The notes beneath the pieces are model-generated. The model saw only the letters and a program-made list of their open reading frames with translations. It was not told the DNA's origin and did no database searches. A DNA stretch of 64,000 nt from Amphiura filiformis (lineage: Eukaryota > Echinodermata > Ophiuroidea > Amphilepidida > Amphiuridae), in NCBI RefSeq assembly GCF_039555335.1, contig NC_092642.1, forward strand, positions 60,243,776-60,307,775. Reading direction: 5' to 3'. Positions 23,706 through 34,100 of this stretch are shown here, piece after piece; positions within the stretch are counted from its first letter, which is position 1; every line of letters begins with the position of its first letter. The translations under genes and the position numbers were made by a program.

Positions 23706-23757
23706 GCCATATGTGTACATCCATATCAAAAGGATGCACTTGTCGGCTGCTACATGT

Positions 23758-23951
23758 GTCTCATTTCACATAATAGCTAGGAATAAATACCAGACTCATT
23801 TCAAGTGCAGGTCACTACATATCATCCCCAAGTCACATGGTTTAGGAATACAAAGACCATTCCTTAACCATGTCACTTGGTGATGATTTGAAGAGACCTC
23901 CACTTGAATTGAGTCTGTTCTGTATTCCTAGCTATTACTAGTATGTGAAAT
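23758..23951. repeat. ~190-bp foldback MITE
   Basis: ATTTCACATAATAGCTAGGA at the left faces TCCTAGCTATTACTAGTATG at the right. Inner blocks CAGACTCATTTCAAGTG/CACTTGAATTGAGTCTG also pair. It directly abuts the large element at 23959. Confidence 0.7.
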
Positions 23952-23958
23952 TATCTAT

Positions 23959-26317
23959 ACTAGGCGGTTACCCGTGTTTGGCGGTTCTCGGCTGTCGCGA
24001 TTACCTGGCTGATGATGACTGTACCCATTAAGTTTTATGCCCATAGGACAGTTTTTACTAATTTGACCTCAGATGACCCCTTGTGACCTCGAAATGACCT
24101 TCCAAAATTTGGCTCTAAATGTTGACTGTTCCCACCACGTTTCATGACCATACGACAGTTTTTAGTAATTTGACCGTGGATGACCCCAAAATGACCTGCA
24201 AACAATGTCGTTACAAAGAATACCAAGTTTCATGCCCATACGACATTTTTTACTATTTTGACCTCAGATGACCCCTGGGTGACCCCGGATGACCCCAAAA
24301 TGACCGTCCAAAAATTTGACTCTAAAAGTTGACTACCCACCAAGTTTCATGCCCATACGACAATTTTTACTAATTTGACCTCAGATGACCCCTGGATGAC
24401 CTCGGGTGATCTTGGCCCACTTACCGAAACAAACTTGTTCTGTCTGAGGTCCAGATGCATCCACCCACCAAGTTTGAGGAACGTGCGATCCCTAGTCTCC
24501 GAGAAAATAGGCGGAAAATAGTTGTTACTAATTTGACCTCAGATGACCCCTGGTTGACCTTGACCCACTAACCAATACAAACTTGTTCCGTCTTAGGTCA
24601 AGATGCACCTACCCACCAAGTTGCATGCCCATATGAGTTTTTACTAATTTGACCCCTAGATGACCTCTGGTGACCTTGACCCACTAACCAATACAAACTT
24701 GTTCTGTCCCGGGTCAAGACGCACCCACCCGTCAAGTTTGAGGAACGTGCGACCCCAGTCTCTGAGAAAAACAGTTTTTACTAATTTGACCCCTGGATGA
24801 CCTCGGGTGACCTTGACCCACTAACCAATACAAACTTGGTCTGTGTGGGGTCAAGCTGCACCCACCCACCAAGTTTGAGGAACGTGCGACCCCTAGTCTC
24901 CGAGAAAATAGGCGGACAGACAGAGTCACAGACAGAGGCACAGACAGAGTCACAGACAGAGTCACAGACAGAGGCACAGACTACCAGTATTATTATACGC
25001 ATCGTCTATCTGTCTATCTGTTTATCCGTCTGTCTATCTGTGTGTCTGTCCGCCTATTTCCTCGGAGACTAGGGGTCGCACGTTCCTCAAACTTGGTGGG
25101 TGGGTGCATGTTACCCCCTTACAGATCAAGTTTGTATTGGTTAGTGGGTCAAGGTCACCTGAGGTCATCCAGGGGTCAAATTAGTAAAAACTGTTTTTCT
25201 CAGAGAATGGGGGTCGCACGTTCCTCAAACTTGACGGGTGGGTGCGTCTTGACCCGGGACAGAACGAGTTTGTATTGGTTAGTGGGTCAAGGTCACCAGA
25301 GGTCATCTAGGGGTCAAATTAGTAAAAACTGTCATATGGGCATGCAACTTGGTGGGTAGGTGCATCTTGACCTAACTAGGGGTCGCACGTTCCTCAAACT
25401 TGGTGGGTGGGTGCATGTTACCCCCTTACAGATCAAGTTTGTATTGGTTAGTGGGTCAAGGTCTCCCGAGGTCATCCAGGGGTCAAATTAGTAAAAACTG
25501 TTTTTCACGGAGACTGGGGGTCGCACGTTCCTCAAACTTGACGGGTGGGTGCGTCTTGACCCGGGACAGAACGAGTTTGTATTGGTTAGTGGGTCAAGGT
25601 CACCAGAGGTCATCTAGGGGTCAAATTAGTAAAAACTGTCATATGGGCATGCAACTTGGTGGGTAGGTGCATCTTGACCTAAGACGGACCAAGTTTGTAT
25701 TGGTTAGTGGGTCAAGGTCACCCAGGGGTCATCTGAGGTCAAATTAGTAACAACTGTTTTCCACCTATTTTCTCGGAGACTAGGGGTCGCACGTTCCTCA
25801 AACTTGGTGGGTGGGTGCATCTGGACCTCAGACAGAACAAGTTTGTTTCGGTAAGTGGGTCAAGGTAATCCAGGGGTCATATGAGGTCAAATTAGTCAAA
25901 ACTGTCGTATGGGCATGAAACTTGGTGGGTACAGTCAACTTTTAGAGTCAAATTTTTGGACGGTCATTTTGGGGTCATCCGGGGTCACCCAGGGGTCATC
26001 TGAGGTCAAAATAGTAACAAATGTCGTATGGCCATGAAACTTGGTGGGTACAGTCAACTTTTAGAGTCAAATTTTTGACGGTAATTTTGGGGTCATCCAA
26101 GGTCAAATTACTAAAAACTGTCGTATGGGCATGAAACGTGGTGGGTACAGTCAACATTTAGAGCCAAATTTTGGAAGGTCATTTTGAGATCACAAGGGGT
26201 CATCTGAGGTCAAATTAGTAAAAACTGTCCTATGGGCATAAAACTTGGTGGGTAAAGTCACCATCAGCCAGGTAATCGCGACAGCCGAGAACCGCCAAAT
26301 ACGGGTAACCGCCTAGT
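23959..26317. mobile_element. Large foldback element with satellite-like arms
   Basis: Begins ACTAGGCGGTTACCCG followed by GGCGGTTCTCGGCTGTCGCG, and ends with the inverse (CGCGACAGCCGAGAACCGCC, then CCGCCTAGT). Each arm of about 1 kb is made of diverged tandem units built from GACCTCAGATGACCCC, CCCACTAACCAATACAAA, CACCCACCAAGTTTGAGGAA and TCTCCGAGAAAATAGG. The right arm is the inverse of the left. The centre (about 24912-25056) is a simple repeat. The structure fits a Foldback-type transposon. Open frames across it are periodic translations of the repeat. Confidence 0.7.
24912..25056 (+). repeat. Microsatellite at the foldback centre
   Basis: An imperfect 9-18-bp repeat of ACAGACAGAGTC and ACAGACAGAGGC, then ATTATTATACGCATCG, then (TCTA/TCTG)n tracts such as TATCTGTCTATCTG. 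It is the axis between the inverted arms. A similar TACGCATCGTCTATCTGT tract starts the next unit at about 26327. Confidence 0.8.
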
Positions 26318-27350
26318 AGATAATAATACGCATCGTCTATCTGTCTATCCGTCTGTGTGTCTGTCCGCCTATTTTCTCGGAGACTGGGGGTCGCGCGTTC
26401 CTCAAACTTGGTGGGTGGGTGCAGCTTGGTATGAGGACGAACGAGTTTATATTTTTTAAGGTCAAAGGTCAAGGCCGGGGTCAAGTTCAATTGAAGTCTA
26501 ATTTCAAACACTTTCAATGGCAAATCTAGCCATGCCAATGTGTTGACCTTGGACTCTCAAACAAAAGTTTCCACGGTGACCTTTTCGTCAGACCTACGGT
26601 TAAGAGGTCAAAGGTCAAGAAAGGTAAACATTTCAAATTGCCCCTATAGAGCTCAAACTTGGTGGGTGGGTGGACCTTGGACAAACAAATAAAAGTTTCC
26701 ATGGTGACCTTTTCGTCAGACCTACGGTTAAGAGGTCATAGGTCAAAAAAGGTAAAAATTTCAAATTGCCCCTATGAAGCTCAAACTTGCTGGGTGGGTG
26801 GACCTTGCACTAACAAATAAAAGTTTCCACAGTGACCTTTTCGTCAGACCTACGGTTAAGAGGTTATAGGTCAAGATAGGTAAAAACTTCAAATAGCCCC
26901 TATAGAGCTCAAACTTGGTGGGTGGGTGGACCTTGGACTAACAAACAAAAGTTCCACGGTGACCGTTTCTTCAGACCTACGGTTAATTAAGAGGTCATAG
27001 GTCAAAAAAGGTAAACATTTCGAATTGCCTCTATGGAGCTCAAACTTGGTGGATGGGTGGACCTTGGACTAACAAACAAAAGTTTCCACGGCGACCTTTT
27101 TGTCAGACCTACAGTTGAGAGGTCATAGGTCAAAAAACATAAAATTTCAAATTGCTCATGAAACGTGGGTGCAACTTTGGCCAAGGAAGCTCAGATTTGA
27201 GAGCGAAAGTCAGGTCAAATTGCAAAAAGCTGCAATTGAGCTCATCTGTGAGGACAGTGATCCCAGCCAAAGGACATACCCTGATTTTAAGATCTGCAAA
27301 AGCCAGTAACCATGACAGCCGAGAACCGCGAAATACGGGTACCGCCTAGT
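26318..27350 (+). repeat. Adjacent half-element with ~125-bp tandem units
   Basis: Starts with the TACGCATCGTCTATCTG tract, continues with five units of about 125 bp (GTGACCTTTTCGTCAGACC, GGTTAAGAGGTCA, AAATTGCCCCTAT, CTCAAACTTGGTGGGTGG), and ends with GACAGCCGAGAACCGCG and ACCGCCTAGT, the same terminus as 23959-26317. It looks like one arm of a second copy. Contains two perfect AGGTCAAAGGTCA sites (26459-26471, 26605-26617). Confidence 0.7.
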
Positions 27351-27446
27351 TATGTATAATACACAATCCTTTTACACTTAAATCAAATTCTATGCCATAG
27401 GACTATTTATATTTATATTGCAGCCACAAATAGGGGCCTAGTCGCC

Positions 27447-28490
27447 AGTAGTTCATCAATGTGCTATCTACTACTGATAGCAAGTATTTCACGTGCTATC
27501 TACGAACTACTGCTGATAGCAAGTAGTTCATCAATGCGCTAGCTATATACTGTTGATAGCAAGTAGTTCATCAATGCGTTATCTACTGCTGATAGCAAGT
27601 AGTTCATCGATGTGCTATCTACTGCAGATAGCAAGTAATTAGTTCAATGTGCTATCTACTGCTGATAGCAAGTAGTTCATCGATGTGCTATAGACGCTGA
27701 TAGCAAGAGTTCATCAATGTGCTATCTATTGCTGATAGCAAGTAGTTCATCAACGTGCTATGTACTGCTGATAGCAAGTAGTAGATCAATGTGCTATCTA
27801 CTGATAGCAAGTAGTTCACATGCTATCTACCGCTGATAGCATGTAGTTCATCAATGCGCAATCTGCTGATAGCAAGTAGTTCATCAATGCGCAATCTACT
27901 GCTAATAGCAAGTAGTTCATCAATGCGCAATCTACTGCTGATAGCATGCAGTTCATCAATGCACAATCTACTGCTGATAGCAAGTAGTTCATCAATGTGT
28001 AATCTACTGCTGATAGCAAGTAGTTCATCAATGCGCAATCTACTGCTGATAGCAAGTAGTTCATCAATGCGCAATCTACTGCTGATAGCAAGTAGTTCAT
28101 CAATGCGCTATCTACTGCTGATAGCAAGTAGTTCATCAATGCGCAATCTACTGCTGATAGCAAGTAGTTCATCAATGCGCAATCTACCGCAGATAGCATG
28201 TAGTTCATCAGTGCGCTATCTACTGCTGATAGCAAGTAGTTCATCAATGCGCTATCTACCGCTGATATAGCATGTAGAGGGCCCTTGTGTAAAGCAGTGC
28301 TGGACCACTGATCTTGGCTACCCTCTTTAAATATGTCTGAAATAAAATAAATGTAATTCATCAATGCGCTATCTACTGCTGATAGCAAGTAGTTCATCAA
28401 TGCCATATTTAATGGCACTACTACTGCTAATAGCAAGTATTTCATCAATGCCCTATCTACTGAAGATAGCAAGTACTTCATGTGTTACTG
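27447..28490. repeat. 36-bp hairpin minisatellite, block 1
   Basis: About 28 units of roughly 36 bp, each with GCTATC, a TACTGCT spacer and GATAGC (a 6-bp stem), followed by AAGTAGTTCATCAATGC. Many units have GCAATC in place of GCTATC, which weakens the stem. Because 36 is a multiple of 3, frames stay open for long distances on both strands (for example 27816-28481 minus, 27854-28270 plus). These are artefacts of the period, not genes. Confidence 0.9.
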
Positions 28491-28898
28491 TTAGGCCAAA
28501 AAAAGAAAGAAAGATGTTTGCTTGCCCACAACCGACCGACCCTAATTTTCGAAATCAGAAAAAAGGTTTTTTTTCTATATACTGTACAAAAGAATACCGA
28601 CCCTATTTTTGGAAAAACTGTTTTTCTCGGAGACTGGGGGTTGCACGTTCCTCAAACTTGACGGGTGGGTGCGTCTTGACCCGAGACAGAACAGGTTTGT
28701 ATTGGTTAGTGGGTCAAGGTCACCAGAGGTCATCTAGGGGTCATTTGAGGTCAAATTAGTAAAACTGTCATATGGGCATGCAACTTGGTGGGTGGGTGCA
28801 TCTTGACCTAAGACGGAAAAGTTTGTTAGTGGGTCAAGGTCACCCAGGGGTCATCCGAGGCCAAATTAGTAAAAACTGACTGGGAGATTGGGGGTCTA
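28491..28898. repeat. Insertion splitting the hairpin minisatellite
   Basis: Starts TTAGGCCAAAAAAAG, then a CCGACCGACCC-rich piece like the segment near 37428 and 38575. It then joins sequence of the 23959 foldback family (TCTCGGAGACTGGGGGTTG, GGGTCAAGGTCACCAGAGG). Minisatellite units resume at about 28899. A composite of two repeat families inside a third. Confidence 0.65.
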
Positions 28899-29262
28899 TC
28901 TATCTACTGCTGATAGCAAGTAGTTCATCAGTGCCATATCTACTGCTAATAGCAAGTATTTCATCAATGCCCTATCTACTAATGATAGCAAGTACTTCAT
29001 CAATGTGTTGCTGTTATCTGCTGCTGATATCAACTAGTTCATCAATGTGCTGACTGCTGATATCAAGTAGTTCAACAATGTGCTATCTACTGCTGATAGC
29101 GAGTAGTTCATCAATGCGCTATCTACTGCTGATACCAAGTAATTCGTCAATGTGCTATCTACTGCTGATAGCAAGTAGTTCATCAATACCTATCCAATGC
29201 TGATAGAAAGTATTTCATCAACGTGATCAATGCCCTATGCTGATAGCATGTACTACTACATG
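28899..29262. repeat. 36-bp hairpin minisatellite, block 2
   Basis: About ten further units of the 27447-28490 repeat, more diverged, with variants such as GCTGATATCAAGTAG. The array decays into unique sequence before 29283. Confidence 0.85.
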
Positions 29263-29282
29263 TTGAAATTCCATTCATCAAG

Positions 29283-29973
29283 ATAGTGTGTTTCTATTGA
29301 GGCCATTATCCGGAAAAAACCCGGCTAAGAGATTAATTGTACCCAATAGAAACTGACCTTCTCCGCTATTCTCCGGATAATAGCGGCGAGAGTTTTCCGG
29401 GGAAATTATCCTACTTTTGGTAGGATAATAGCGGAGAAATTATCCGGATAACGCCAATAGAAACTGATATCGTTCCGACAGAGTGCGCATGCAGGGGAGA
29501 AAGCGGAAATTATCACGATCAGGTGTGTGTTTATCATTTAATCAGCTATGTTTTGAAGTAGGCCTACAGCGTACAATTTTAACTCGAAAAAAATAGGCAT
29601 AAGATTATTTAATATATCAGAAATAACGGCTGAAAATCCTACTTTCGCATGGACAACTGAAGGAATAAAAGTGATTGCAGAGTGGTTTTGATTGCGGTGG
29701 GGGGGTGGTGGGGTATACACCGTCGTACAGTGTATAGTCACGCCCCGACCTGAGCATGAAAATTAAATATATTACGGTACATATAAAGTTAAACTTTTCG
29801 ATCGTACACGAAATATGCCCTTTCGCCGGCAAGTGTGATGATCGGGCCACGGCGGCTGGTATTTTCCGGATAACATCCCCCAATAGAAATTGACCGTTAG
29901 CCGTCATTCTCCGCTATTACCCGGTGAACAATTTCACTGGAAAAATTCCGGATACTTAATAGAAACACGCTAT
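29283..29973. repeat. ~690-bp MITE with ATAGYGTGTTTCTATT ends
   Basis: ATAGTGTGTTTCTATT at the left and AATAGAAACACGCTAT at the right are terminal inverted repeats with one mismatch. The interior is built of degenerate CCGGATAATAGCGG and CAATAGAAACTGA blocks in both orientations. The two minus frames inside have no motif. Superfamily not assignable. Confidence 0.7.
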
Positions 29974-30009
29974 GTGTGGAGGGTTTCTCTTCAAGGAAAT
30001 TTCCATGAC

Positions 30010-30890
30010 CGTGCATTTATTTATTTATTTATTTGGAAGGGTTAAAGCTCATCTTCCAGGTCTCCTGCCATGTTTCAAGAGATTTTAGATCAGCTTGTAG
30101 AGAGTCCATGTCCCTTTCATCTGACACTGTAGAGTACACCAGGCAGTCGTCTGCGAAGAGTCTTACTTGGTTGCTTAACTTGTCCGGGAGGTCGTTTATA
30201 TAGGTTAAAAACAACAACGGCCCAACACCGTCCCCTGTGGTACTCCAGAAAGGACCTCTTTGGGTGATGAAAAGTTGCCCTCGCACGCAACTCTCTGGAT
30301 CCTATTTGTTATTTAATTTCTGATCCATTGATGAAGGTTGTTTCTAATCCCATAATGATGAAGCTTATTCAGAAGGCGTTCATGAGGAACCTTATCAAAG
30401 GCTTTGGAGAAGTCTAGAACTGCCATATGCATTGAATCCCCTTGTTCCAAAGCTCTTGCAATATCATCAACAGTTAAAATTAGTTGAATTTCAGTGGAGC
30501 GCTTAGACCTGAAGCCATGTCGTGAATCAACCAAAATATTATGCTGCTCCACGTGATCCATAACATGAGAATGTATAATATGCTCCAGAATCTTGCAGCT
30601 GACGCTTGTTAACGAAACAGGTCTATAATTTTCAGGCACGGCTTTGTCCCTCTTTTTAAAGATGCCACAAATGTTTGCCTCCCTCCATTGATGGGGGAGA
30701 GTCCCTTGATCAACAGAAGCTTGGAACAAGTCTGTAAATATCGGCGCAAGTTTCTCAGCAAACATTTTGAGAAACCATGGAGGTATCTCATCAGGCCCTG
30801 CTGCTTTATTCGGAGACAGTTCCTGGAGTTGCTTTAAAACCCCCTTTTCATGAATAATTAAATCCGGAATGTCTTGAATACTGCTACTGC
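30010..30890 (-). pseudogene. Jockey-type non-LTR retrotransposon reverse transcriptase, broken
   Basis: The reverse transcriptase would copy its own RNA at a nicked target. Reading leftwards: finger region (SPNKAAGPDEIPPWFLK near 30800), thumb-proximal blocks (WREANICGIFKKRDKAVPEN and YRPVSLTSVSCKILEHII), motif A (LDFSKAFDKVPHERLL, about 30380), a damaged motif B with GPLLFLTYINDLPD, and motif C (LFADDCLVY, about 30150). A frameshift near 30290 divides it into two frames (30313-30765 and 30029-30286). Sequence upstream of 30890 and the endonuclease are missing. The coding part stops at SFNPSK, directly followed by four ATTT repeats at 30018-30033, so the 3' end is also lost. A dead, doubly truncated copy of the jockey/CR1 grade. 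Confidence 0.85.
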
Positions 30891-31094
30891 TCGAAGGCTT
30901 TTCGGGGTGATATGCGAGTTAAAACAGCACAGATTAAATCGTAGATGGTTCCGATGTCTCGCGACTTTCCTTGCCGTCCTCTCAAAAGTTCTGACTGAAT
31001 TTAGGCAATCCTTGCCATAAATTTGTCCAATACTCGAATGTAAGTTCATACGTGCTGGTGATAAACAATTTCAAGAAGTTTAAACTGACTTTCA

Positions 31095-31160
31095 GCACCA
31101 AAATTCACTAACCTTGAATTTTCGATGTGTGACACACATCTTCATCAGAAGAAGTCCTAA
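31095..31160 (-). ncRNA. Hammerhead-ribozyme-like motif
   Basis: Minus strand: CTGATGA (31148-31142), an extra A, a 7-bp helix GATGTGT/ACACATC, GAAA (31123-31120), then a 6-bp helix AATTCA/TGAATT with loop AGGTTAG, then T. This is the order CUGAUGA - helix II - GAAA - helix III - cleavage nucleotide of a type I hammerhead. Helix I is weak: only GACTT upstream can pair with AAGTC downstream, leaving an internal loop. The extra A after the CUGAUGA box is also seen in the motif at 34010-34062. Self-cleavage is not established. Hammerheads are known from Penelope-like elements. Confidence 0.45.
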
Positions 31161-31475
31161 GATGTTGTGACTTGCCCATTTGTTGACCATTGGCGACTTT
31201 TGCCAATATTTCTGTTCGCAAAATCTGCGTTCTTTAGAAACCAGCCTTCGCTACTTTTATTTACCCTAAAAGGAGGGTTGGCGCTGCTCCAAAACTTCTG
31301 GCAAATCCGCTCGGCCATTAAACAAATAGGGTTAGCCAGCAGCCCACCACCCCCTATTCCTTTCACAATACCCAGGGCAACCAGACGCAGTTTGTTGCCT
31401 CGATCGAGGGAGTTGGGCCACTCCTGGGTCAGAATGTGTGCTGTGTTGTGGTCTGAATCGAAACTGTCTACCTAC
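31157..31475 (-). pseudogene. Unrecognised coding-like fragment
   Basis: One open frame reads from about 31475 down to 31157 without a stop. It includes DHNTAHILTQEWPNSLDRG, NKLRLVALGIVKGIG, MAERICQKFWSSANPPFR and EGWFLKNADFANRNIG. It has no upstream ATG in frame and ends just before the hammerhead-like motif. I do not recognise the family. The composition looks like real protein sequence and its position suggests an element ORF. Confidence 0.35.
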
Positions 31476-31522
31476 TTACCAGTTGATTTCCAAGGAGACA
31501 CTTCTAAAGTGGGTTCTGTACA

Positions 31523-31585
31523 ACAGCATGTCATATCATTTCATTTCATCTTACTTATGATGCAGAGCAGAGATGGGGTGGTACA
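31523..31585. repeat. Direct repeat, copy 1 (~62 bp)
   Basis: CAGCATGTCATATCATTTC through GATGCAGAGCAGAGATGGGG and TGGTACA. It recurs almost exactly at 32144-32207. The two copies bracket about 560 bp of unrecognised sequence. Confidence 0.8.
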
Positions 31586-32143
31586 CACCGACATCGCCTG
31601 GCTAATAATTATTTGATGCAGCAGAGATACTAAAATAAATACACGGGATCGATACACGTGAATTGCTATGCACGATTTTGATATCAGACGAAAATCTTCG
31701 GATACCGGGGTGGAAAATGATGAATATCTGCCGTAAATGATTTTGTTTCAAGAAACCAGATGTGGTCTCATACACTTGAAAATACGTGTTGAACAGATAT
31801 GATAGTCGTTAGTTTGCGCTTTGAGGAAAAGCCATGCGTCTTGAACTCAAAATCTGACCAAAATTCTAATTTTATATTGCGTTGGTCCTGTATGGACTAC
31901 AGCGCGCAGGCTATATAGATGCACTCACTGCAGTCGAGGCAGTATGACCATTGACCGCAATGTCGTATACAAGCTTACTCACACAGCGAGAAATCAATTA
32001 CCCCGGCTATTGTCAGTAGCCTTAGTCAGGTCACTTGGCTACTGCGTCTCATATTAAAGGTCGGAAGAAAATTGCCATGCGTGGCTGTGGATTCAACCTA
32101 CCATGACGATTTCTACCATGAAGATATAGGGGCGATGACACTG
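31586..32143. other. Unrecognised sequence between direct repeats
   Basis: No gene is seen. Part of it (about 31660-31900) is similar to about 42040-42270 (GGTGGAAAATGATGAAT against GGTGGAAAACTATGAAT, and a shared GCCTTGA/AAAATCTGACC type ending), so it is itself a dispersed repeat. Confidence 0.4.
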
Positions 32144-32207
32144 TGCAGCATGTCATATCATTTCATTTCATCTTACTGATGATGCAGAGCAGAGATGGGG
32201 TGGTACA
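32144..32207. repeat. Direct repeat, copy 2 (~62 bp)
   Basis: Second copy of 31523-31585, differing at one or two bases. Confidence 0.8.
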
Positions 32208-32516
32208 TAGATGGATTAGACTTCAAACCTCTCTTGTGAATAGGGATGACAGATGCAGTCTTCCATTGTCTTGGGAAAATTCCCTTGAAGAAGCAAAGCT
32301 CAAACAGCAGGCTGAGTGGTATTGCAAGTTCTGCATGATAATTAAATTAAATATGCGCATGTACCTGGTTGCAGATTCCTAAGAAGCTTCCTAAAATCTT
32401 TGACCTTTTGATGTAGTGTAGACTTGACGCCGATCCTTCAGCACTGGTACATCAATTTAACTCTGGTGGACTTACCAAACATGGTGTTAATTAATGCTCT
32501 GCGTGCTAGCCATATG

Positions 32517-32715
32517 CTTCAACATAAAAAGTCATAAGTTTTGAGATATTTTCTCAAAATATCAAGAGCTATCTAAAGAACCACTGCACCAATACTAGGC
32601 TTGTTTGTACTCATTTTAATGCATTTTTCATGCTGATTCCAAATATGGTAATGAAAAATTACAATTCTGAAATTTTGAATTTTTTTTTTAATTTGTCGTC
32701 TGCAGTCGACACCCG
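32517..32715. repeat. Dispersed repeat, copy 2
   Basis: Diverged copy of 6397-6590, sharing CTTGTTTGTACTCATTTTA and TTTGTCGTCTGCAGTCGACA. Confidence 0.65.
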
Positions 32716-32819
32716 CGTAGAGAGAGATAATTAACATATTGGACATTGGGCCCTTTGATGGTACTGTCTGGGCCCCCGTACAGGAAAAAGTTGTTGTGAT
32801 TGGTATTTTTGTGCACCCT

Positions 32820-33810
32820 AAGGGAGTGTTCAGAAATACTTTGGTGGGGGGGCTGGTAAAAAGGGAGGGGGCCAAAAAAGTTTTGAACCTTAAAAGAGGG
32901 GGGACCAAAAAGTTTTAAGTGGTAGGAAAGGGGGGTCAAAAAGTTTGCCGCTTTAAAACCCAAAATTTTTTAAACTTTTAACATTGGGCAAGTTTGGGTT
33001 TTCAGTGCTTTTGTTTGAAAAAAATTATGGCACTTAGTCAGTGTACACATATTAATATAACATTAAAGATGATCAGCAACATGCAACATCTGGGTTGTTC
33101 TAAGAAATACTGGCACTTTTTATCATAGAATCTCTTCAAAGAACATGATTCTGTACCAATCTGATCAAAATACAACTAATTCAAGAAAATATTGCAAATA
33201 AATTGGATTTCTTTGCACGTAAACTGCACACTTCAGTTTACTATTTCTCATAGCAAAATTATTTTGTACACAGGCCCATGGGTAGATTTACCATAGGACA
33301 GCCTGGGTGGGCACAGGCCCAGGTGCCACAGTCTTTGGGGGCCAAAACTGATACCTGTGTACATTTGCGTGACCAAATTAATCTAATATTTGACCATTTT
33401 AGCTTTTTGCATAAATTAGTTCCAATTTTAACATCATTTGACCATTCAAGCTCCAATATGGCCAATTTTTTTGCGCGCATTTGTACTATCATAATAGCCA
33501 CAGATCCAAATTATGCTGATGAAAATTTCCTTGTGCTTGTATTTCATGCGCAATTGTCCCAAACATTTGCCTCCCTCAATGACATGTGACCCAGATACCA
33601 CACCACTCACTCACTGGAAACAACACTTAAGTTATTAGTATAATTAATGTTTGTTATACGATAATGGGGGGGGTCAAAAAGTTTTGTCTGTCAAAAGAGG
33701 GGGGGTCAAAAAGTTTAGCGGTCCATCGAGGGGGGGGTGTCAAAAAGTTTTCGGGCGAAAAATTTGAAGAAGACCAGCCCCCCTACCAAAGTATTAATGA
33801 ACACTCCCTA
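32820..33810. repeat. ~990-bp DNA transposon derivative with G-rich ends
   Basis: AAGGGAGTGTTCAGAAATAC, then TTTGGTGGGGGGGCTGG, faces CCAGCCCCCCTACC, then AAAGTATTAATGAACACTCC, at the right. Next to each end are GGGGGGGTCAAAAAGTTTT-type blocks. No transposase is seen. The frames at 32573-32963 and 33259-33589 are translations of low-complexity sequence. Confidence 0.7.
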
Positions 33811-33933
33811 AATGTATAATAAACACAGCCAAAATAAAAAGTCTCCACTAGTTCCATACCCATTTAATCAGAGTCTGATGAGTTTATGGCAAAGTAATTT
33901 ATATAATAATTTTCTATACACTTTCCTTCGAAG

Positions 33934-34061
33934 TTGTGGGATAGGCTTTTACGACGAGAATTCATAACAATTAGTGGGTTTTTAGCGGGTTCGCCGTCGG
34001 ACAAGTTTAGAACTGTCAAGCTTTCGTCAGGAGTAGCTCTGACTTCATCAGGACAAAGTAC
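33934..34061 (-). repeat. Penelope-like element terminal repeat, 3' copy
   Basis: 128 bp, matching 36946-37073 with only one or two differences (GACGAGA against GACGGGA). Contains the hammerhead-like core and the codons that open the N-terminal ORF. Upstream of it on the minus strand lie the stem-loop array and promoter-like region, which are missing from the 5' copy. Confidence 0.9.
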
Positions 34062-34062
34062 C
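34010..34062 (-). ncRNA. Hammerhead-like core in the Penelope terminal repeat
   Basis: Minus strand: CTGATGA (34051-34045), an A, helix GTCAG/CTGAC closed by loop AGCTACTC, then GAAA (34025-34022). The same core is in the other repeat copy (37063-37034). Helices I and III are not convincing, and in the 5' copy the same bases are read as protein (CPDEVRATPDES), so conservation could be for coding. Hammerheads in Penelope terminal repeats are established for other members. Confidence 0.4.
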
Positions 34063-34100
34063 TAAGAATGAGACATGTAGACCGCTCCTTGTCTACTGAT

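Noticed and set aside
24797-25666. Repeated GVARSSNL-type frames
   Set aside because: Translations of the foldback arm repeat, present on both strands.
27816-28481. 221-codon open frame on the minus strand (and 138 codons on the plus strand)
   Set aside because: It is a 36-bp tandem repeat read in frame. Both strands are open and the residues repeat every 12 positions.
27447-29262. CRISPR-like array (repeats with internal dyad)
   Set aside because: No distinct spacers, the units are contiguous, and this is an animal genome.
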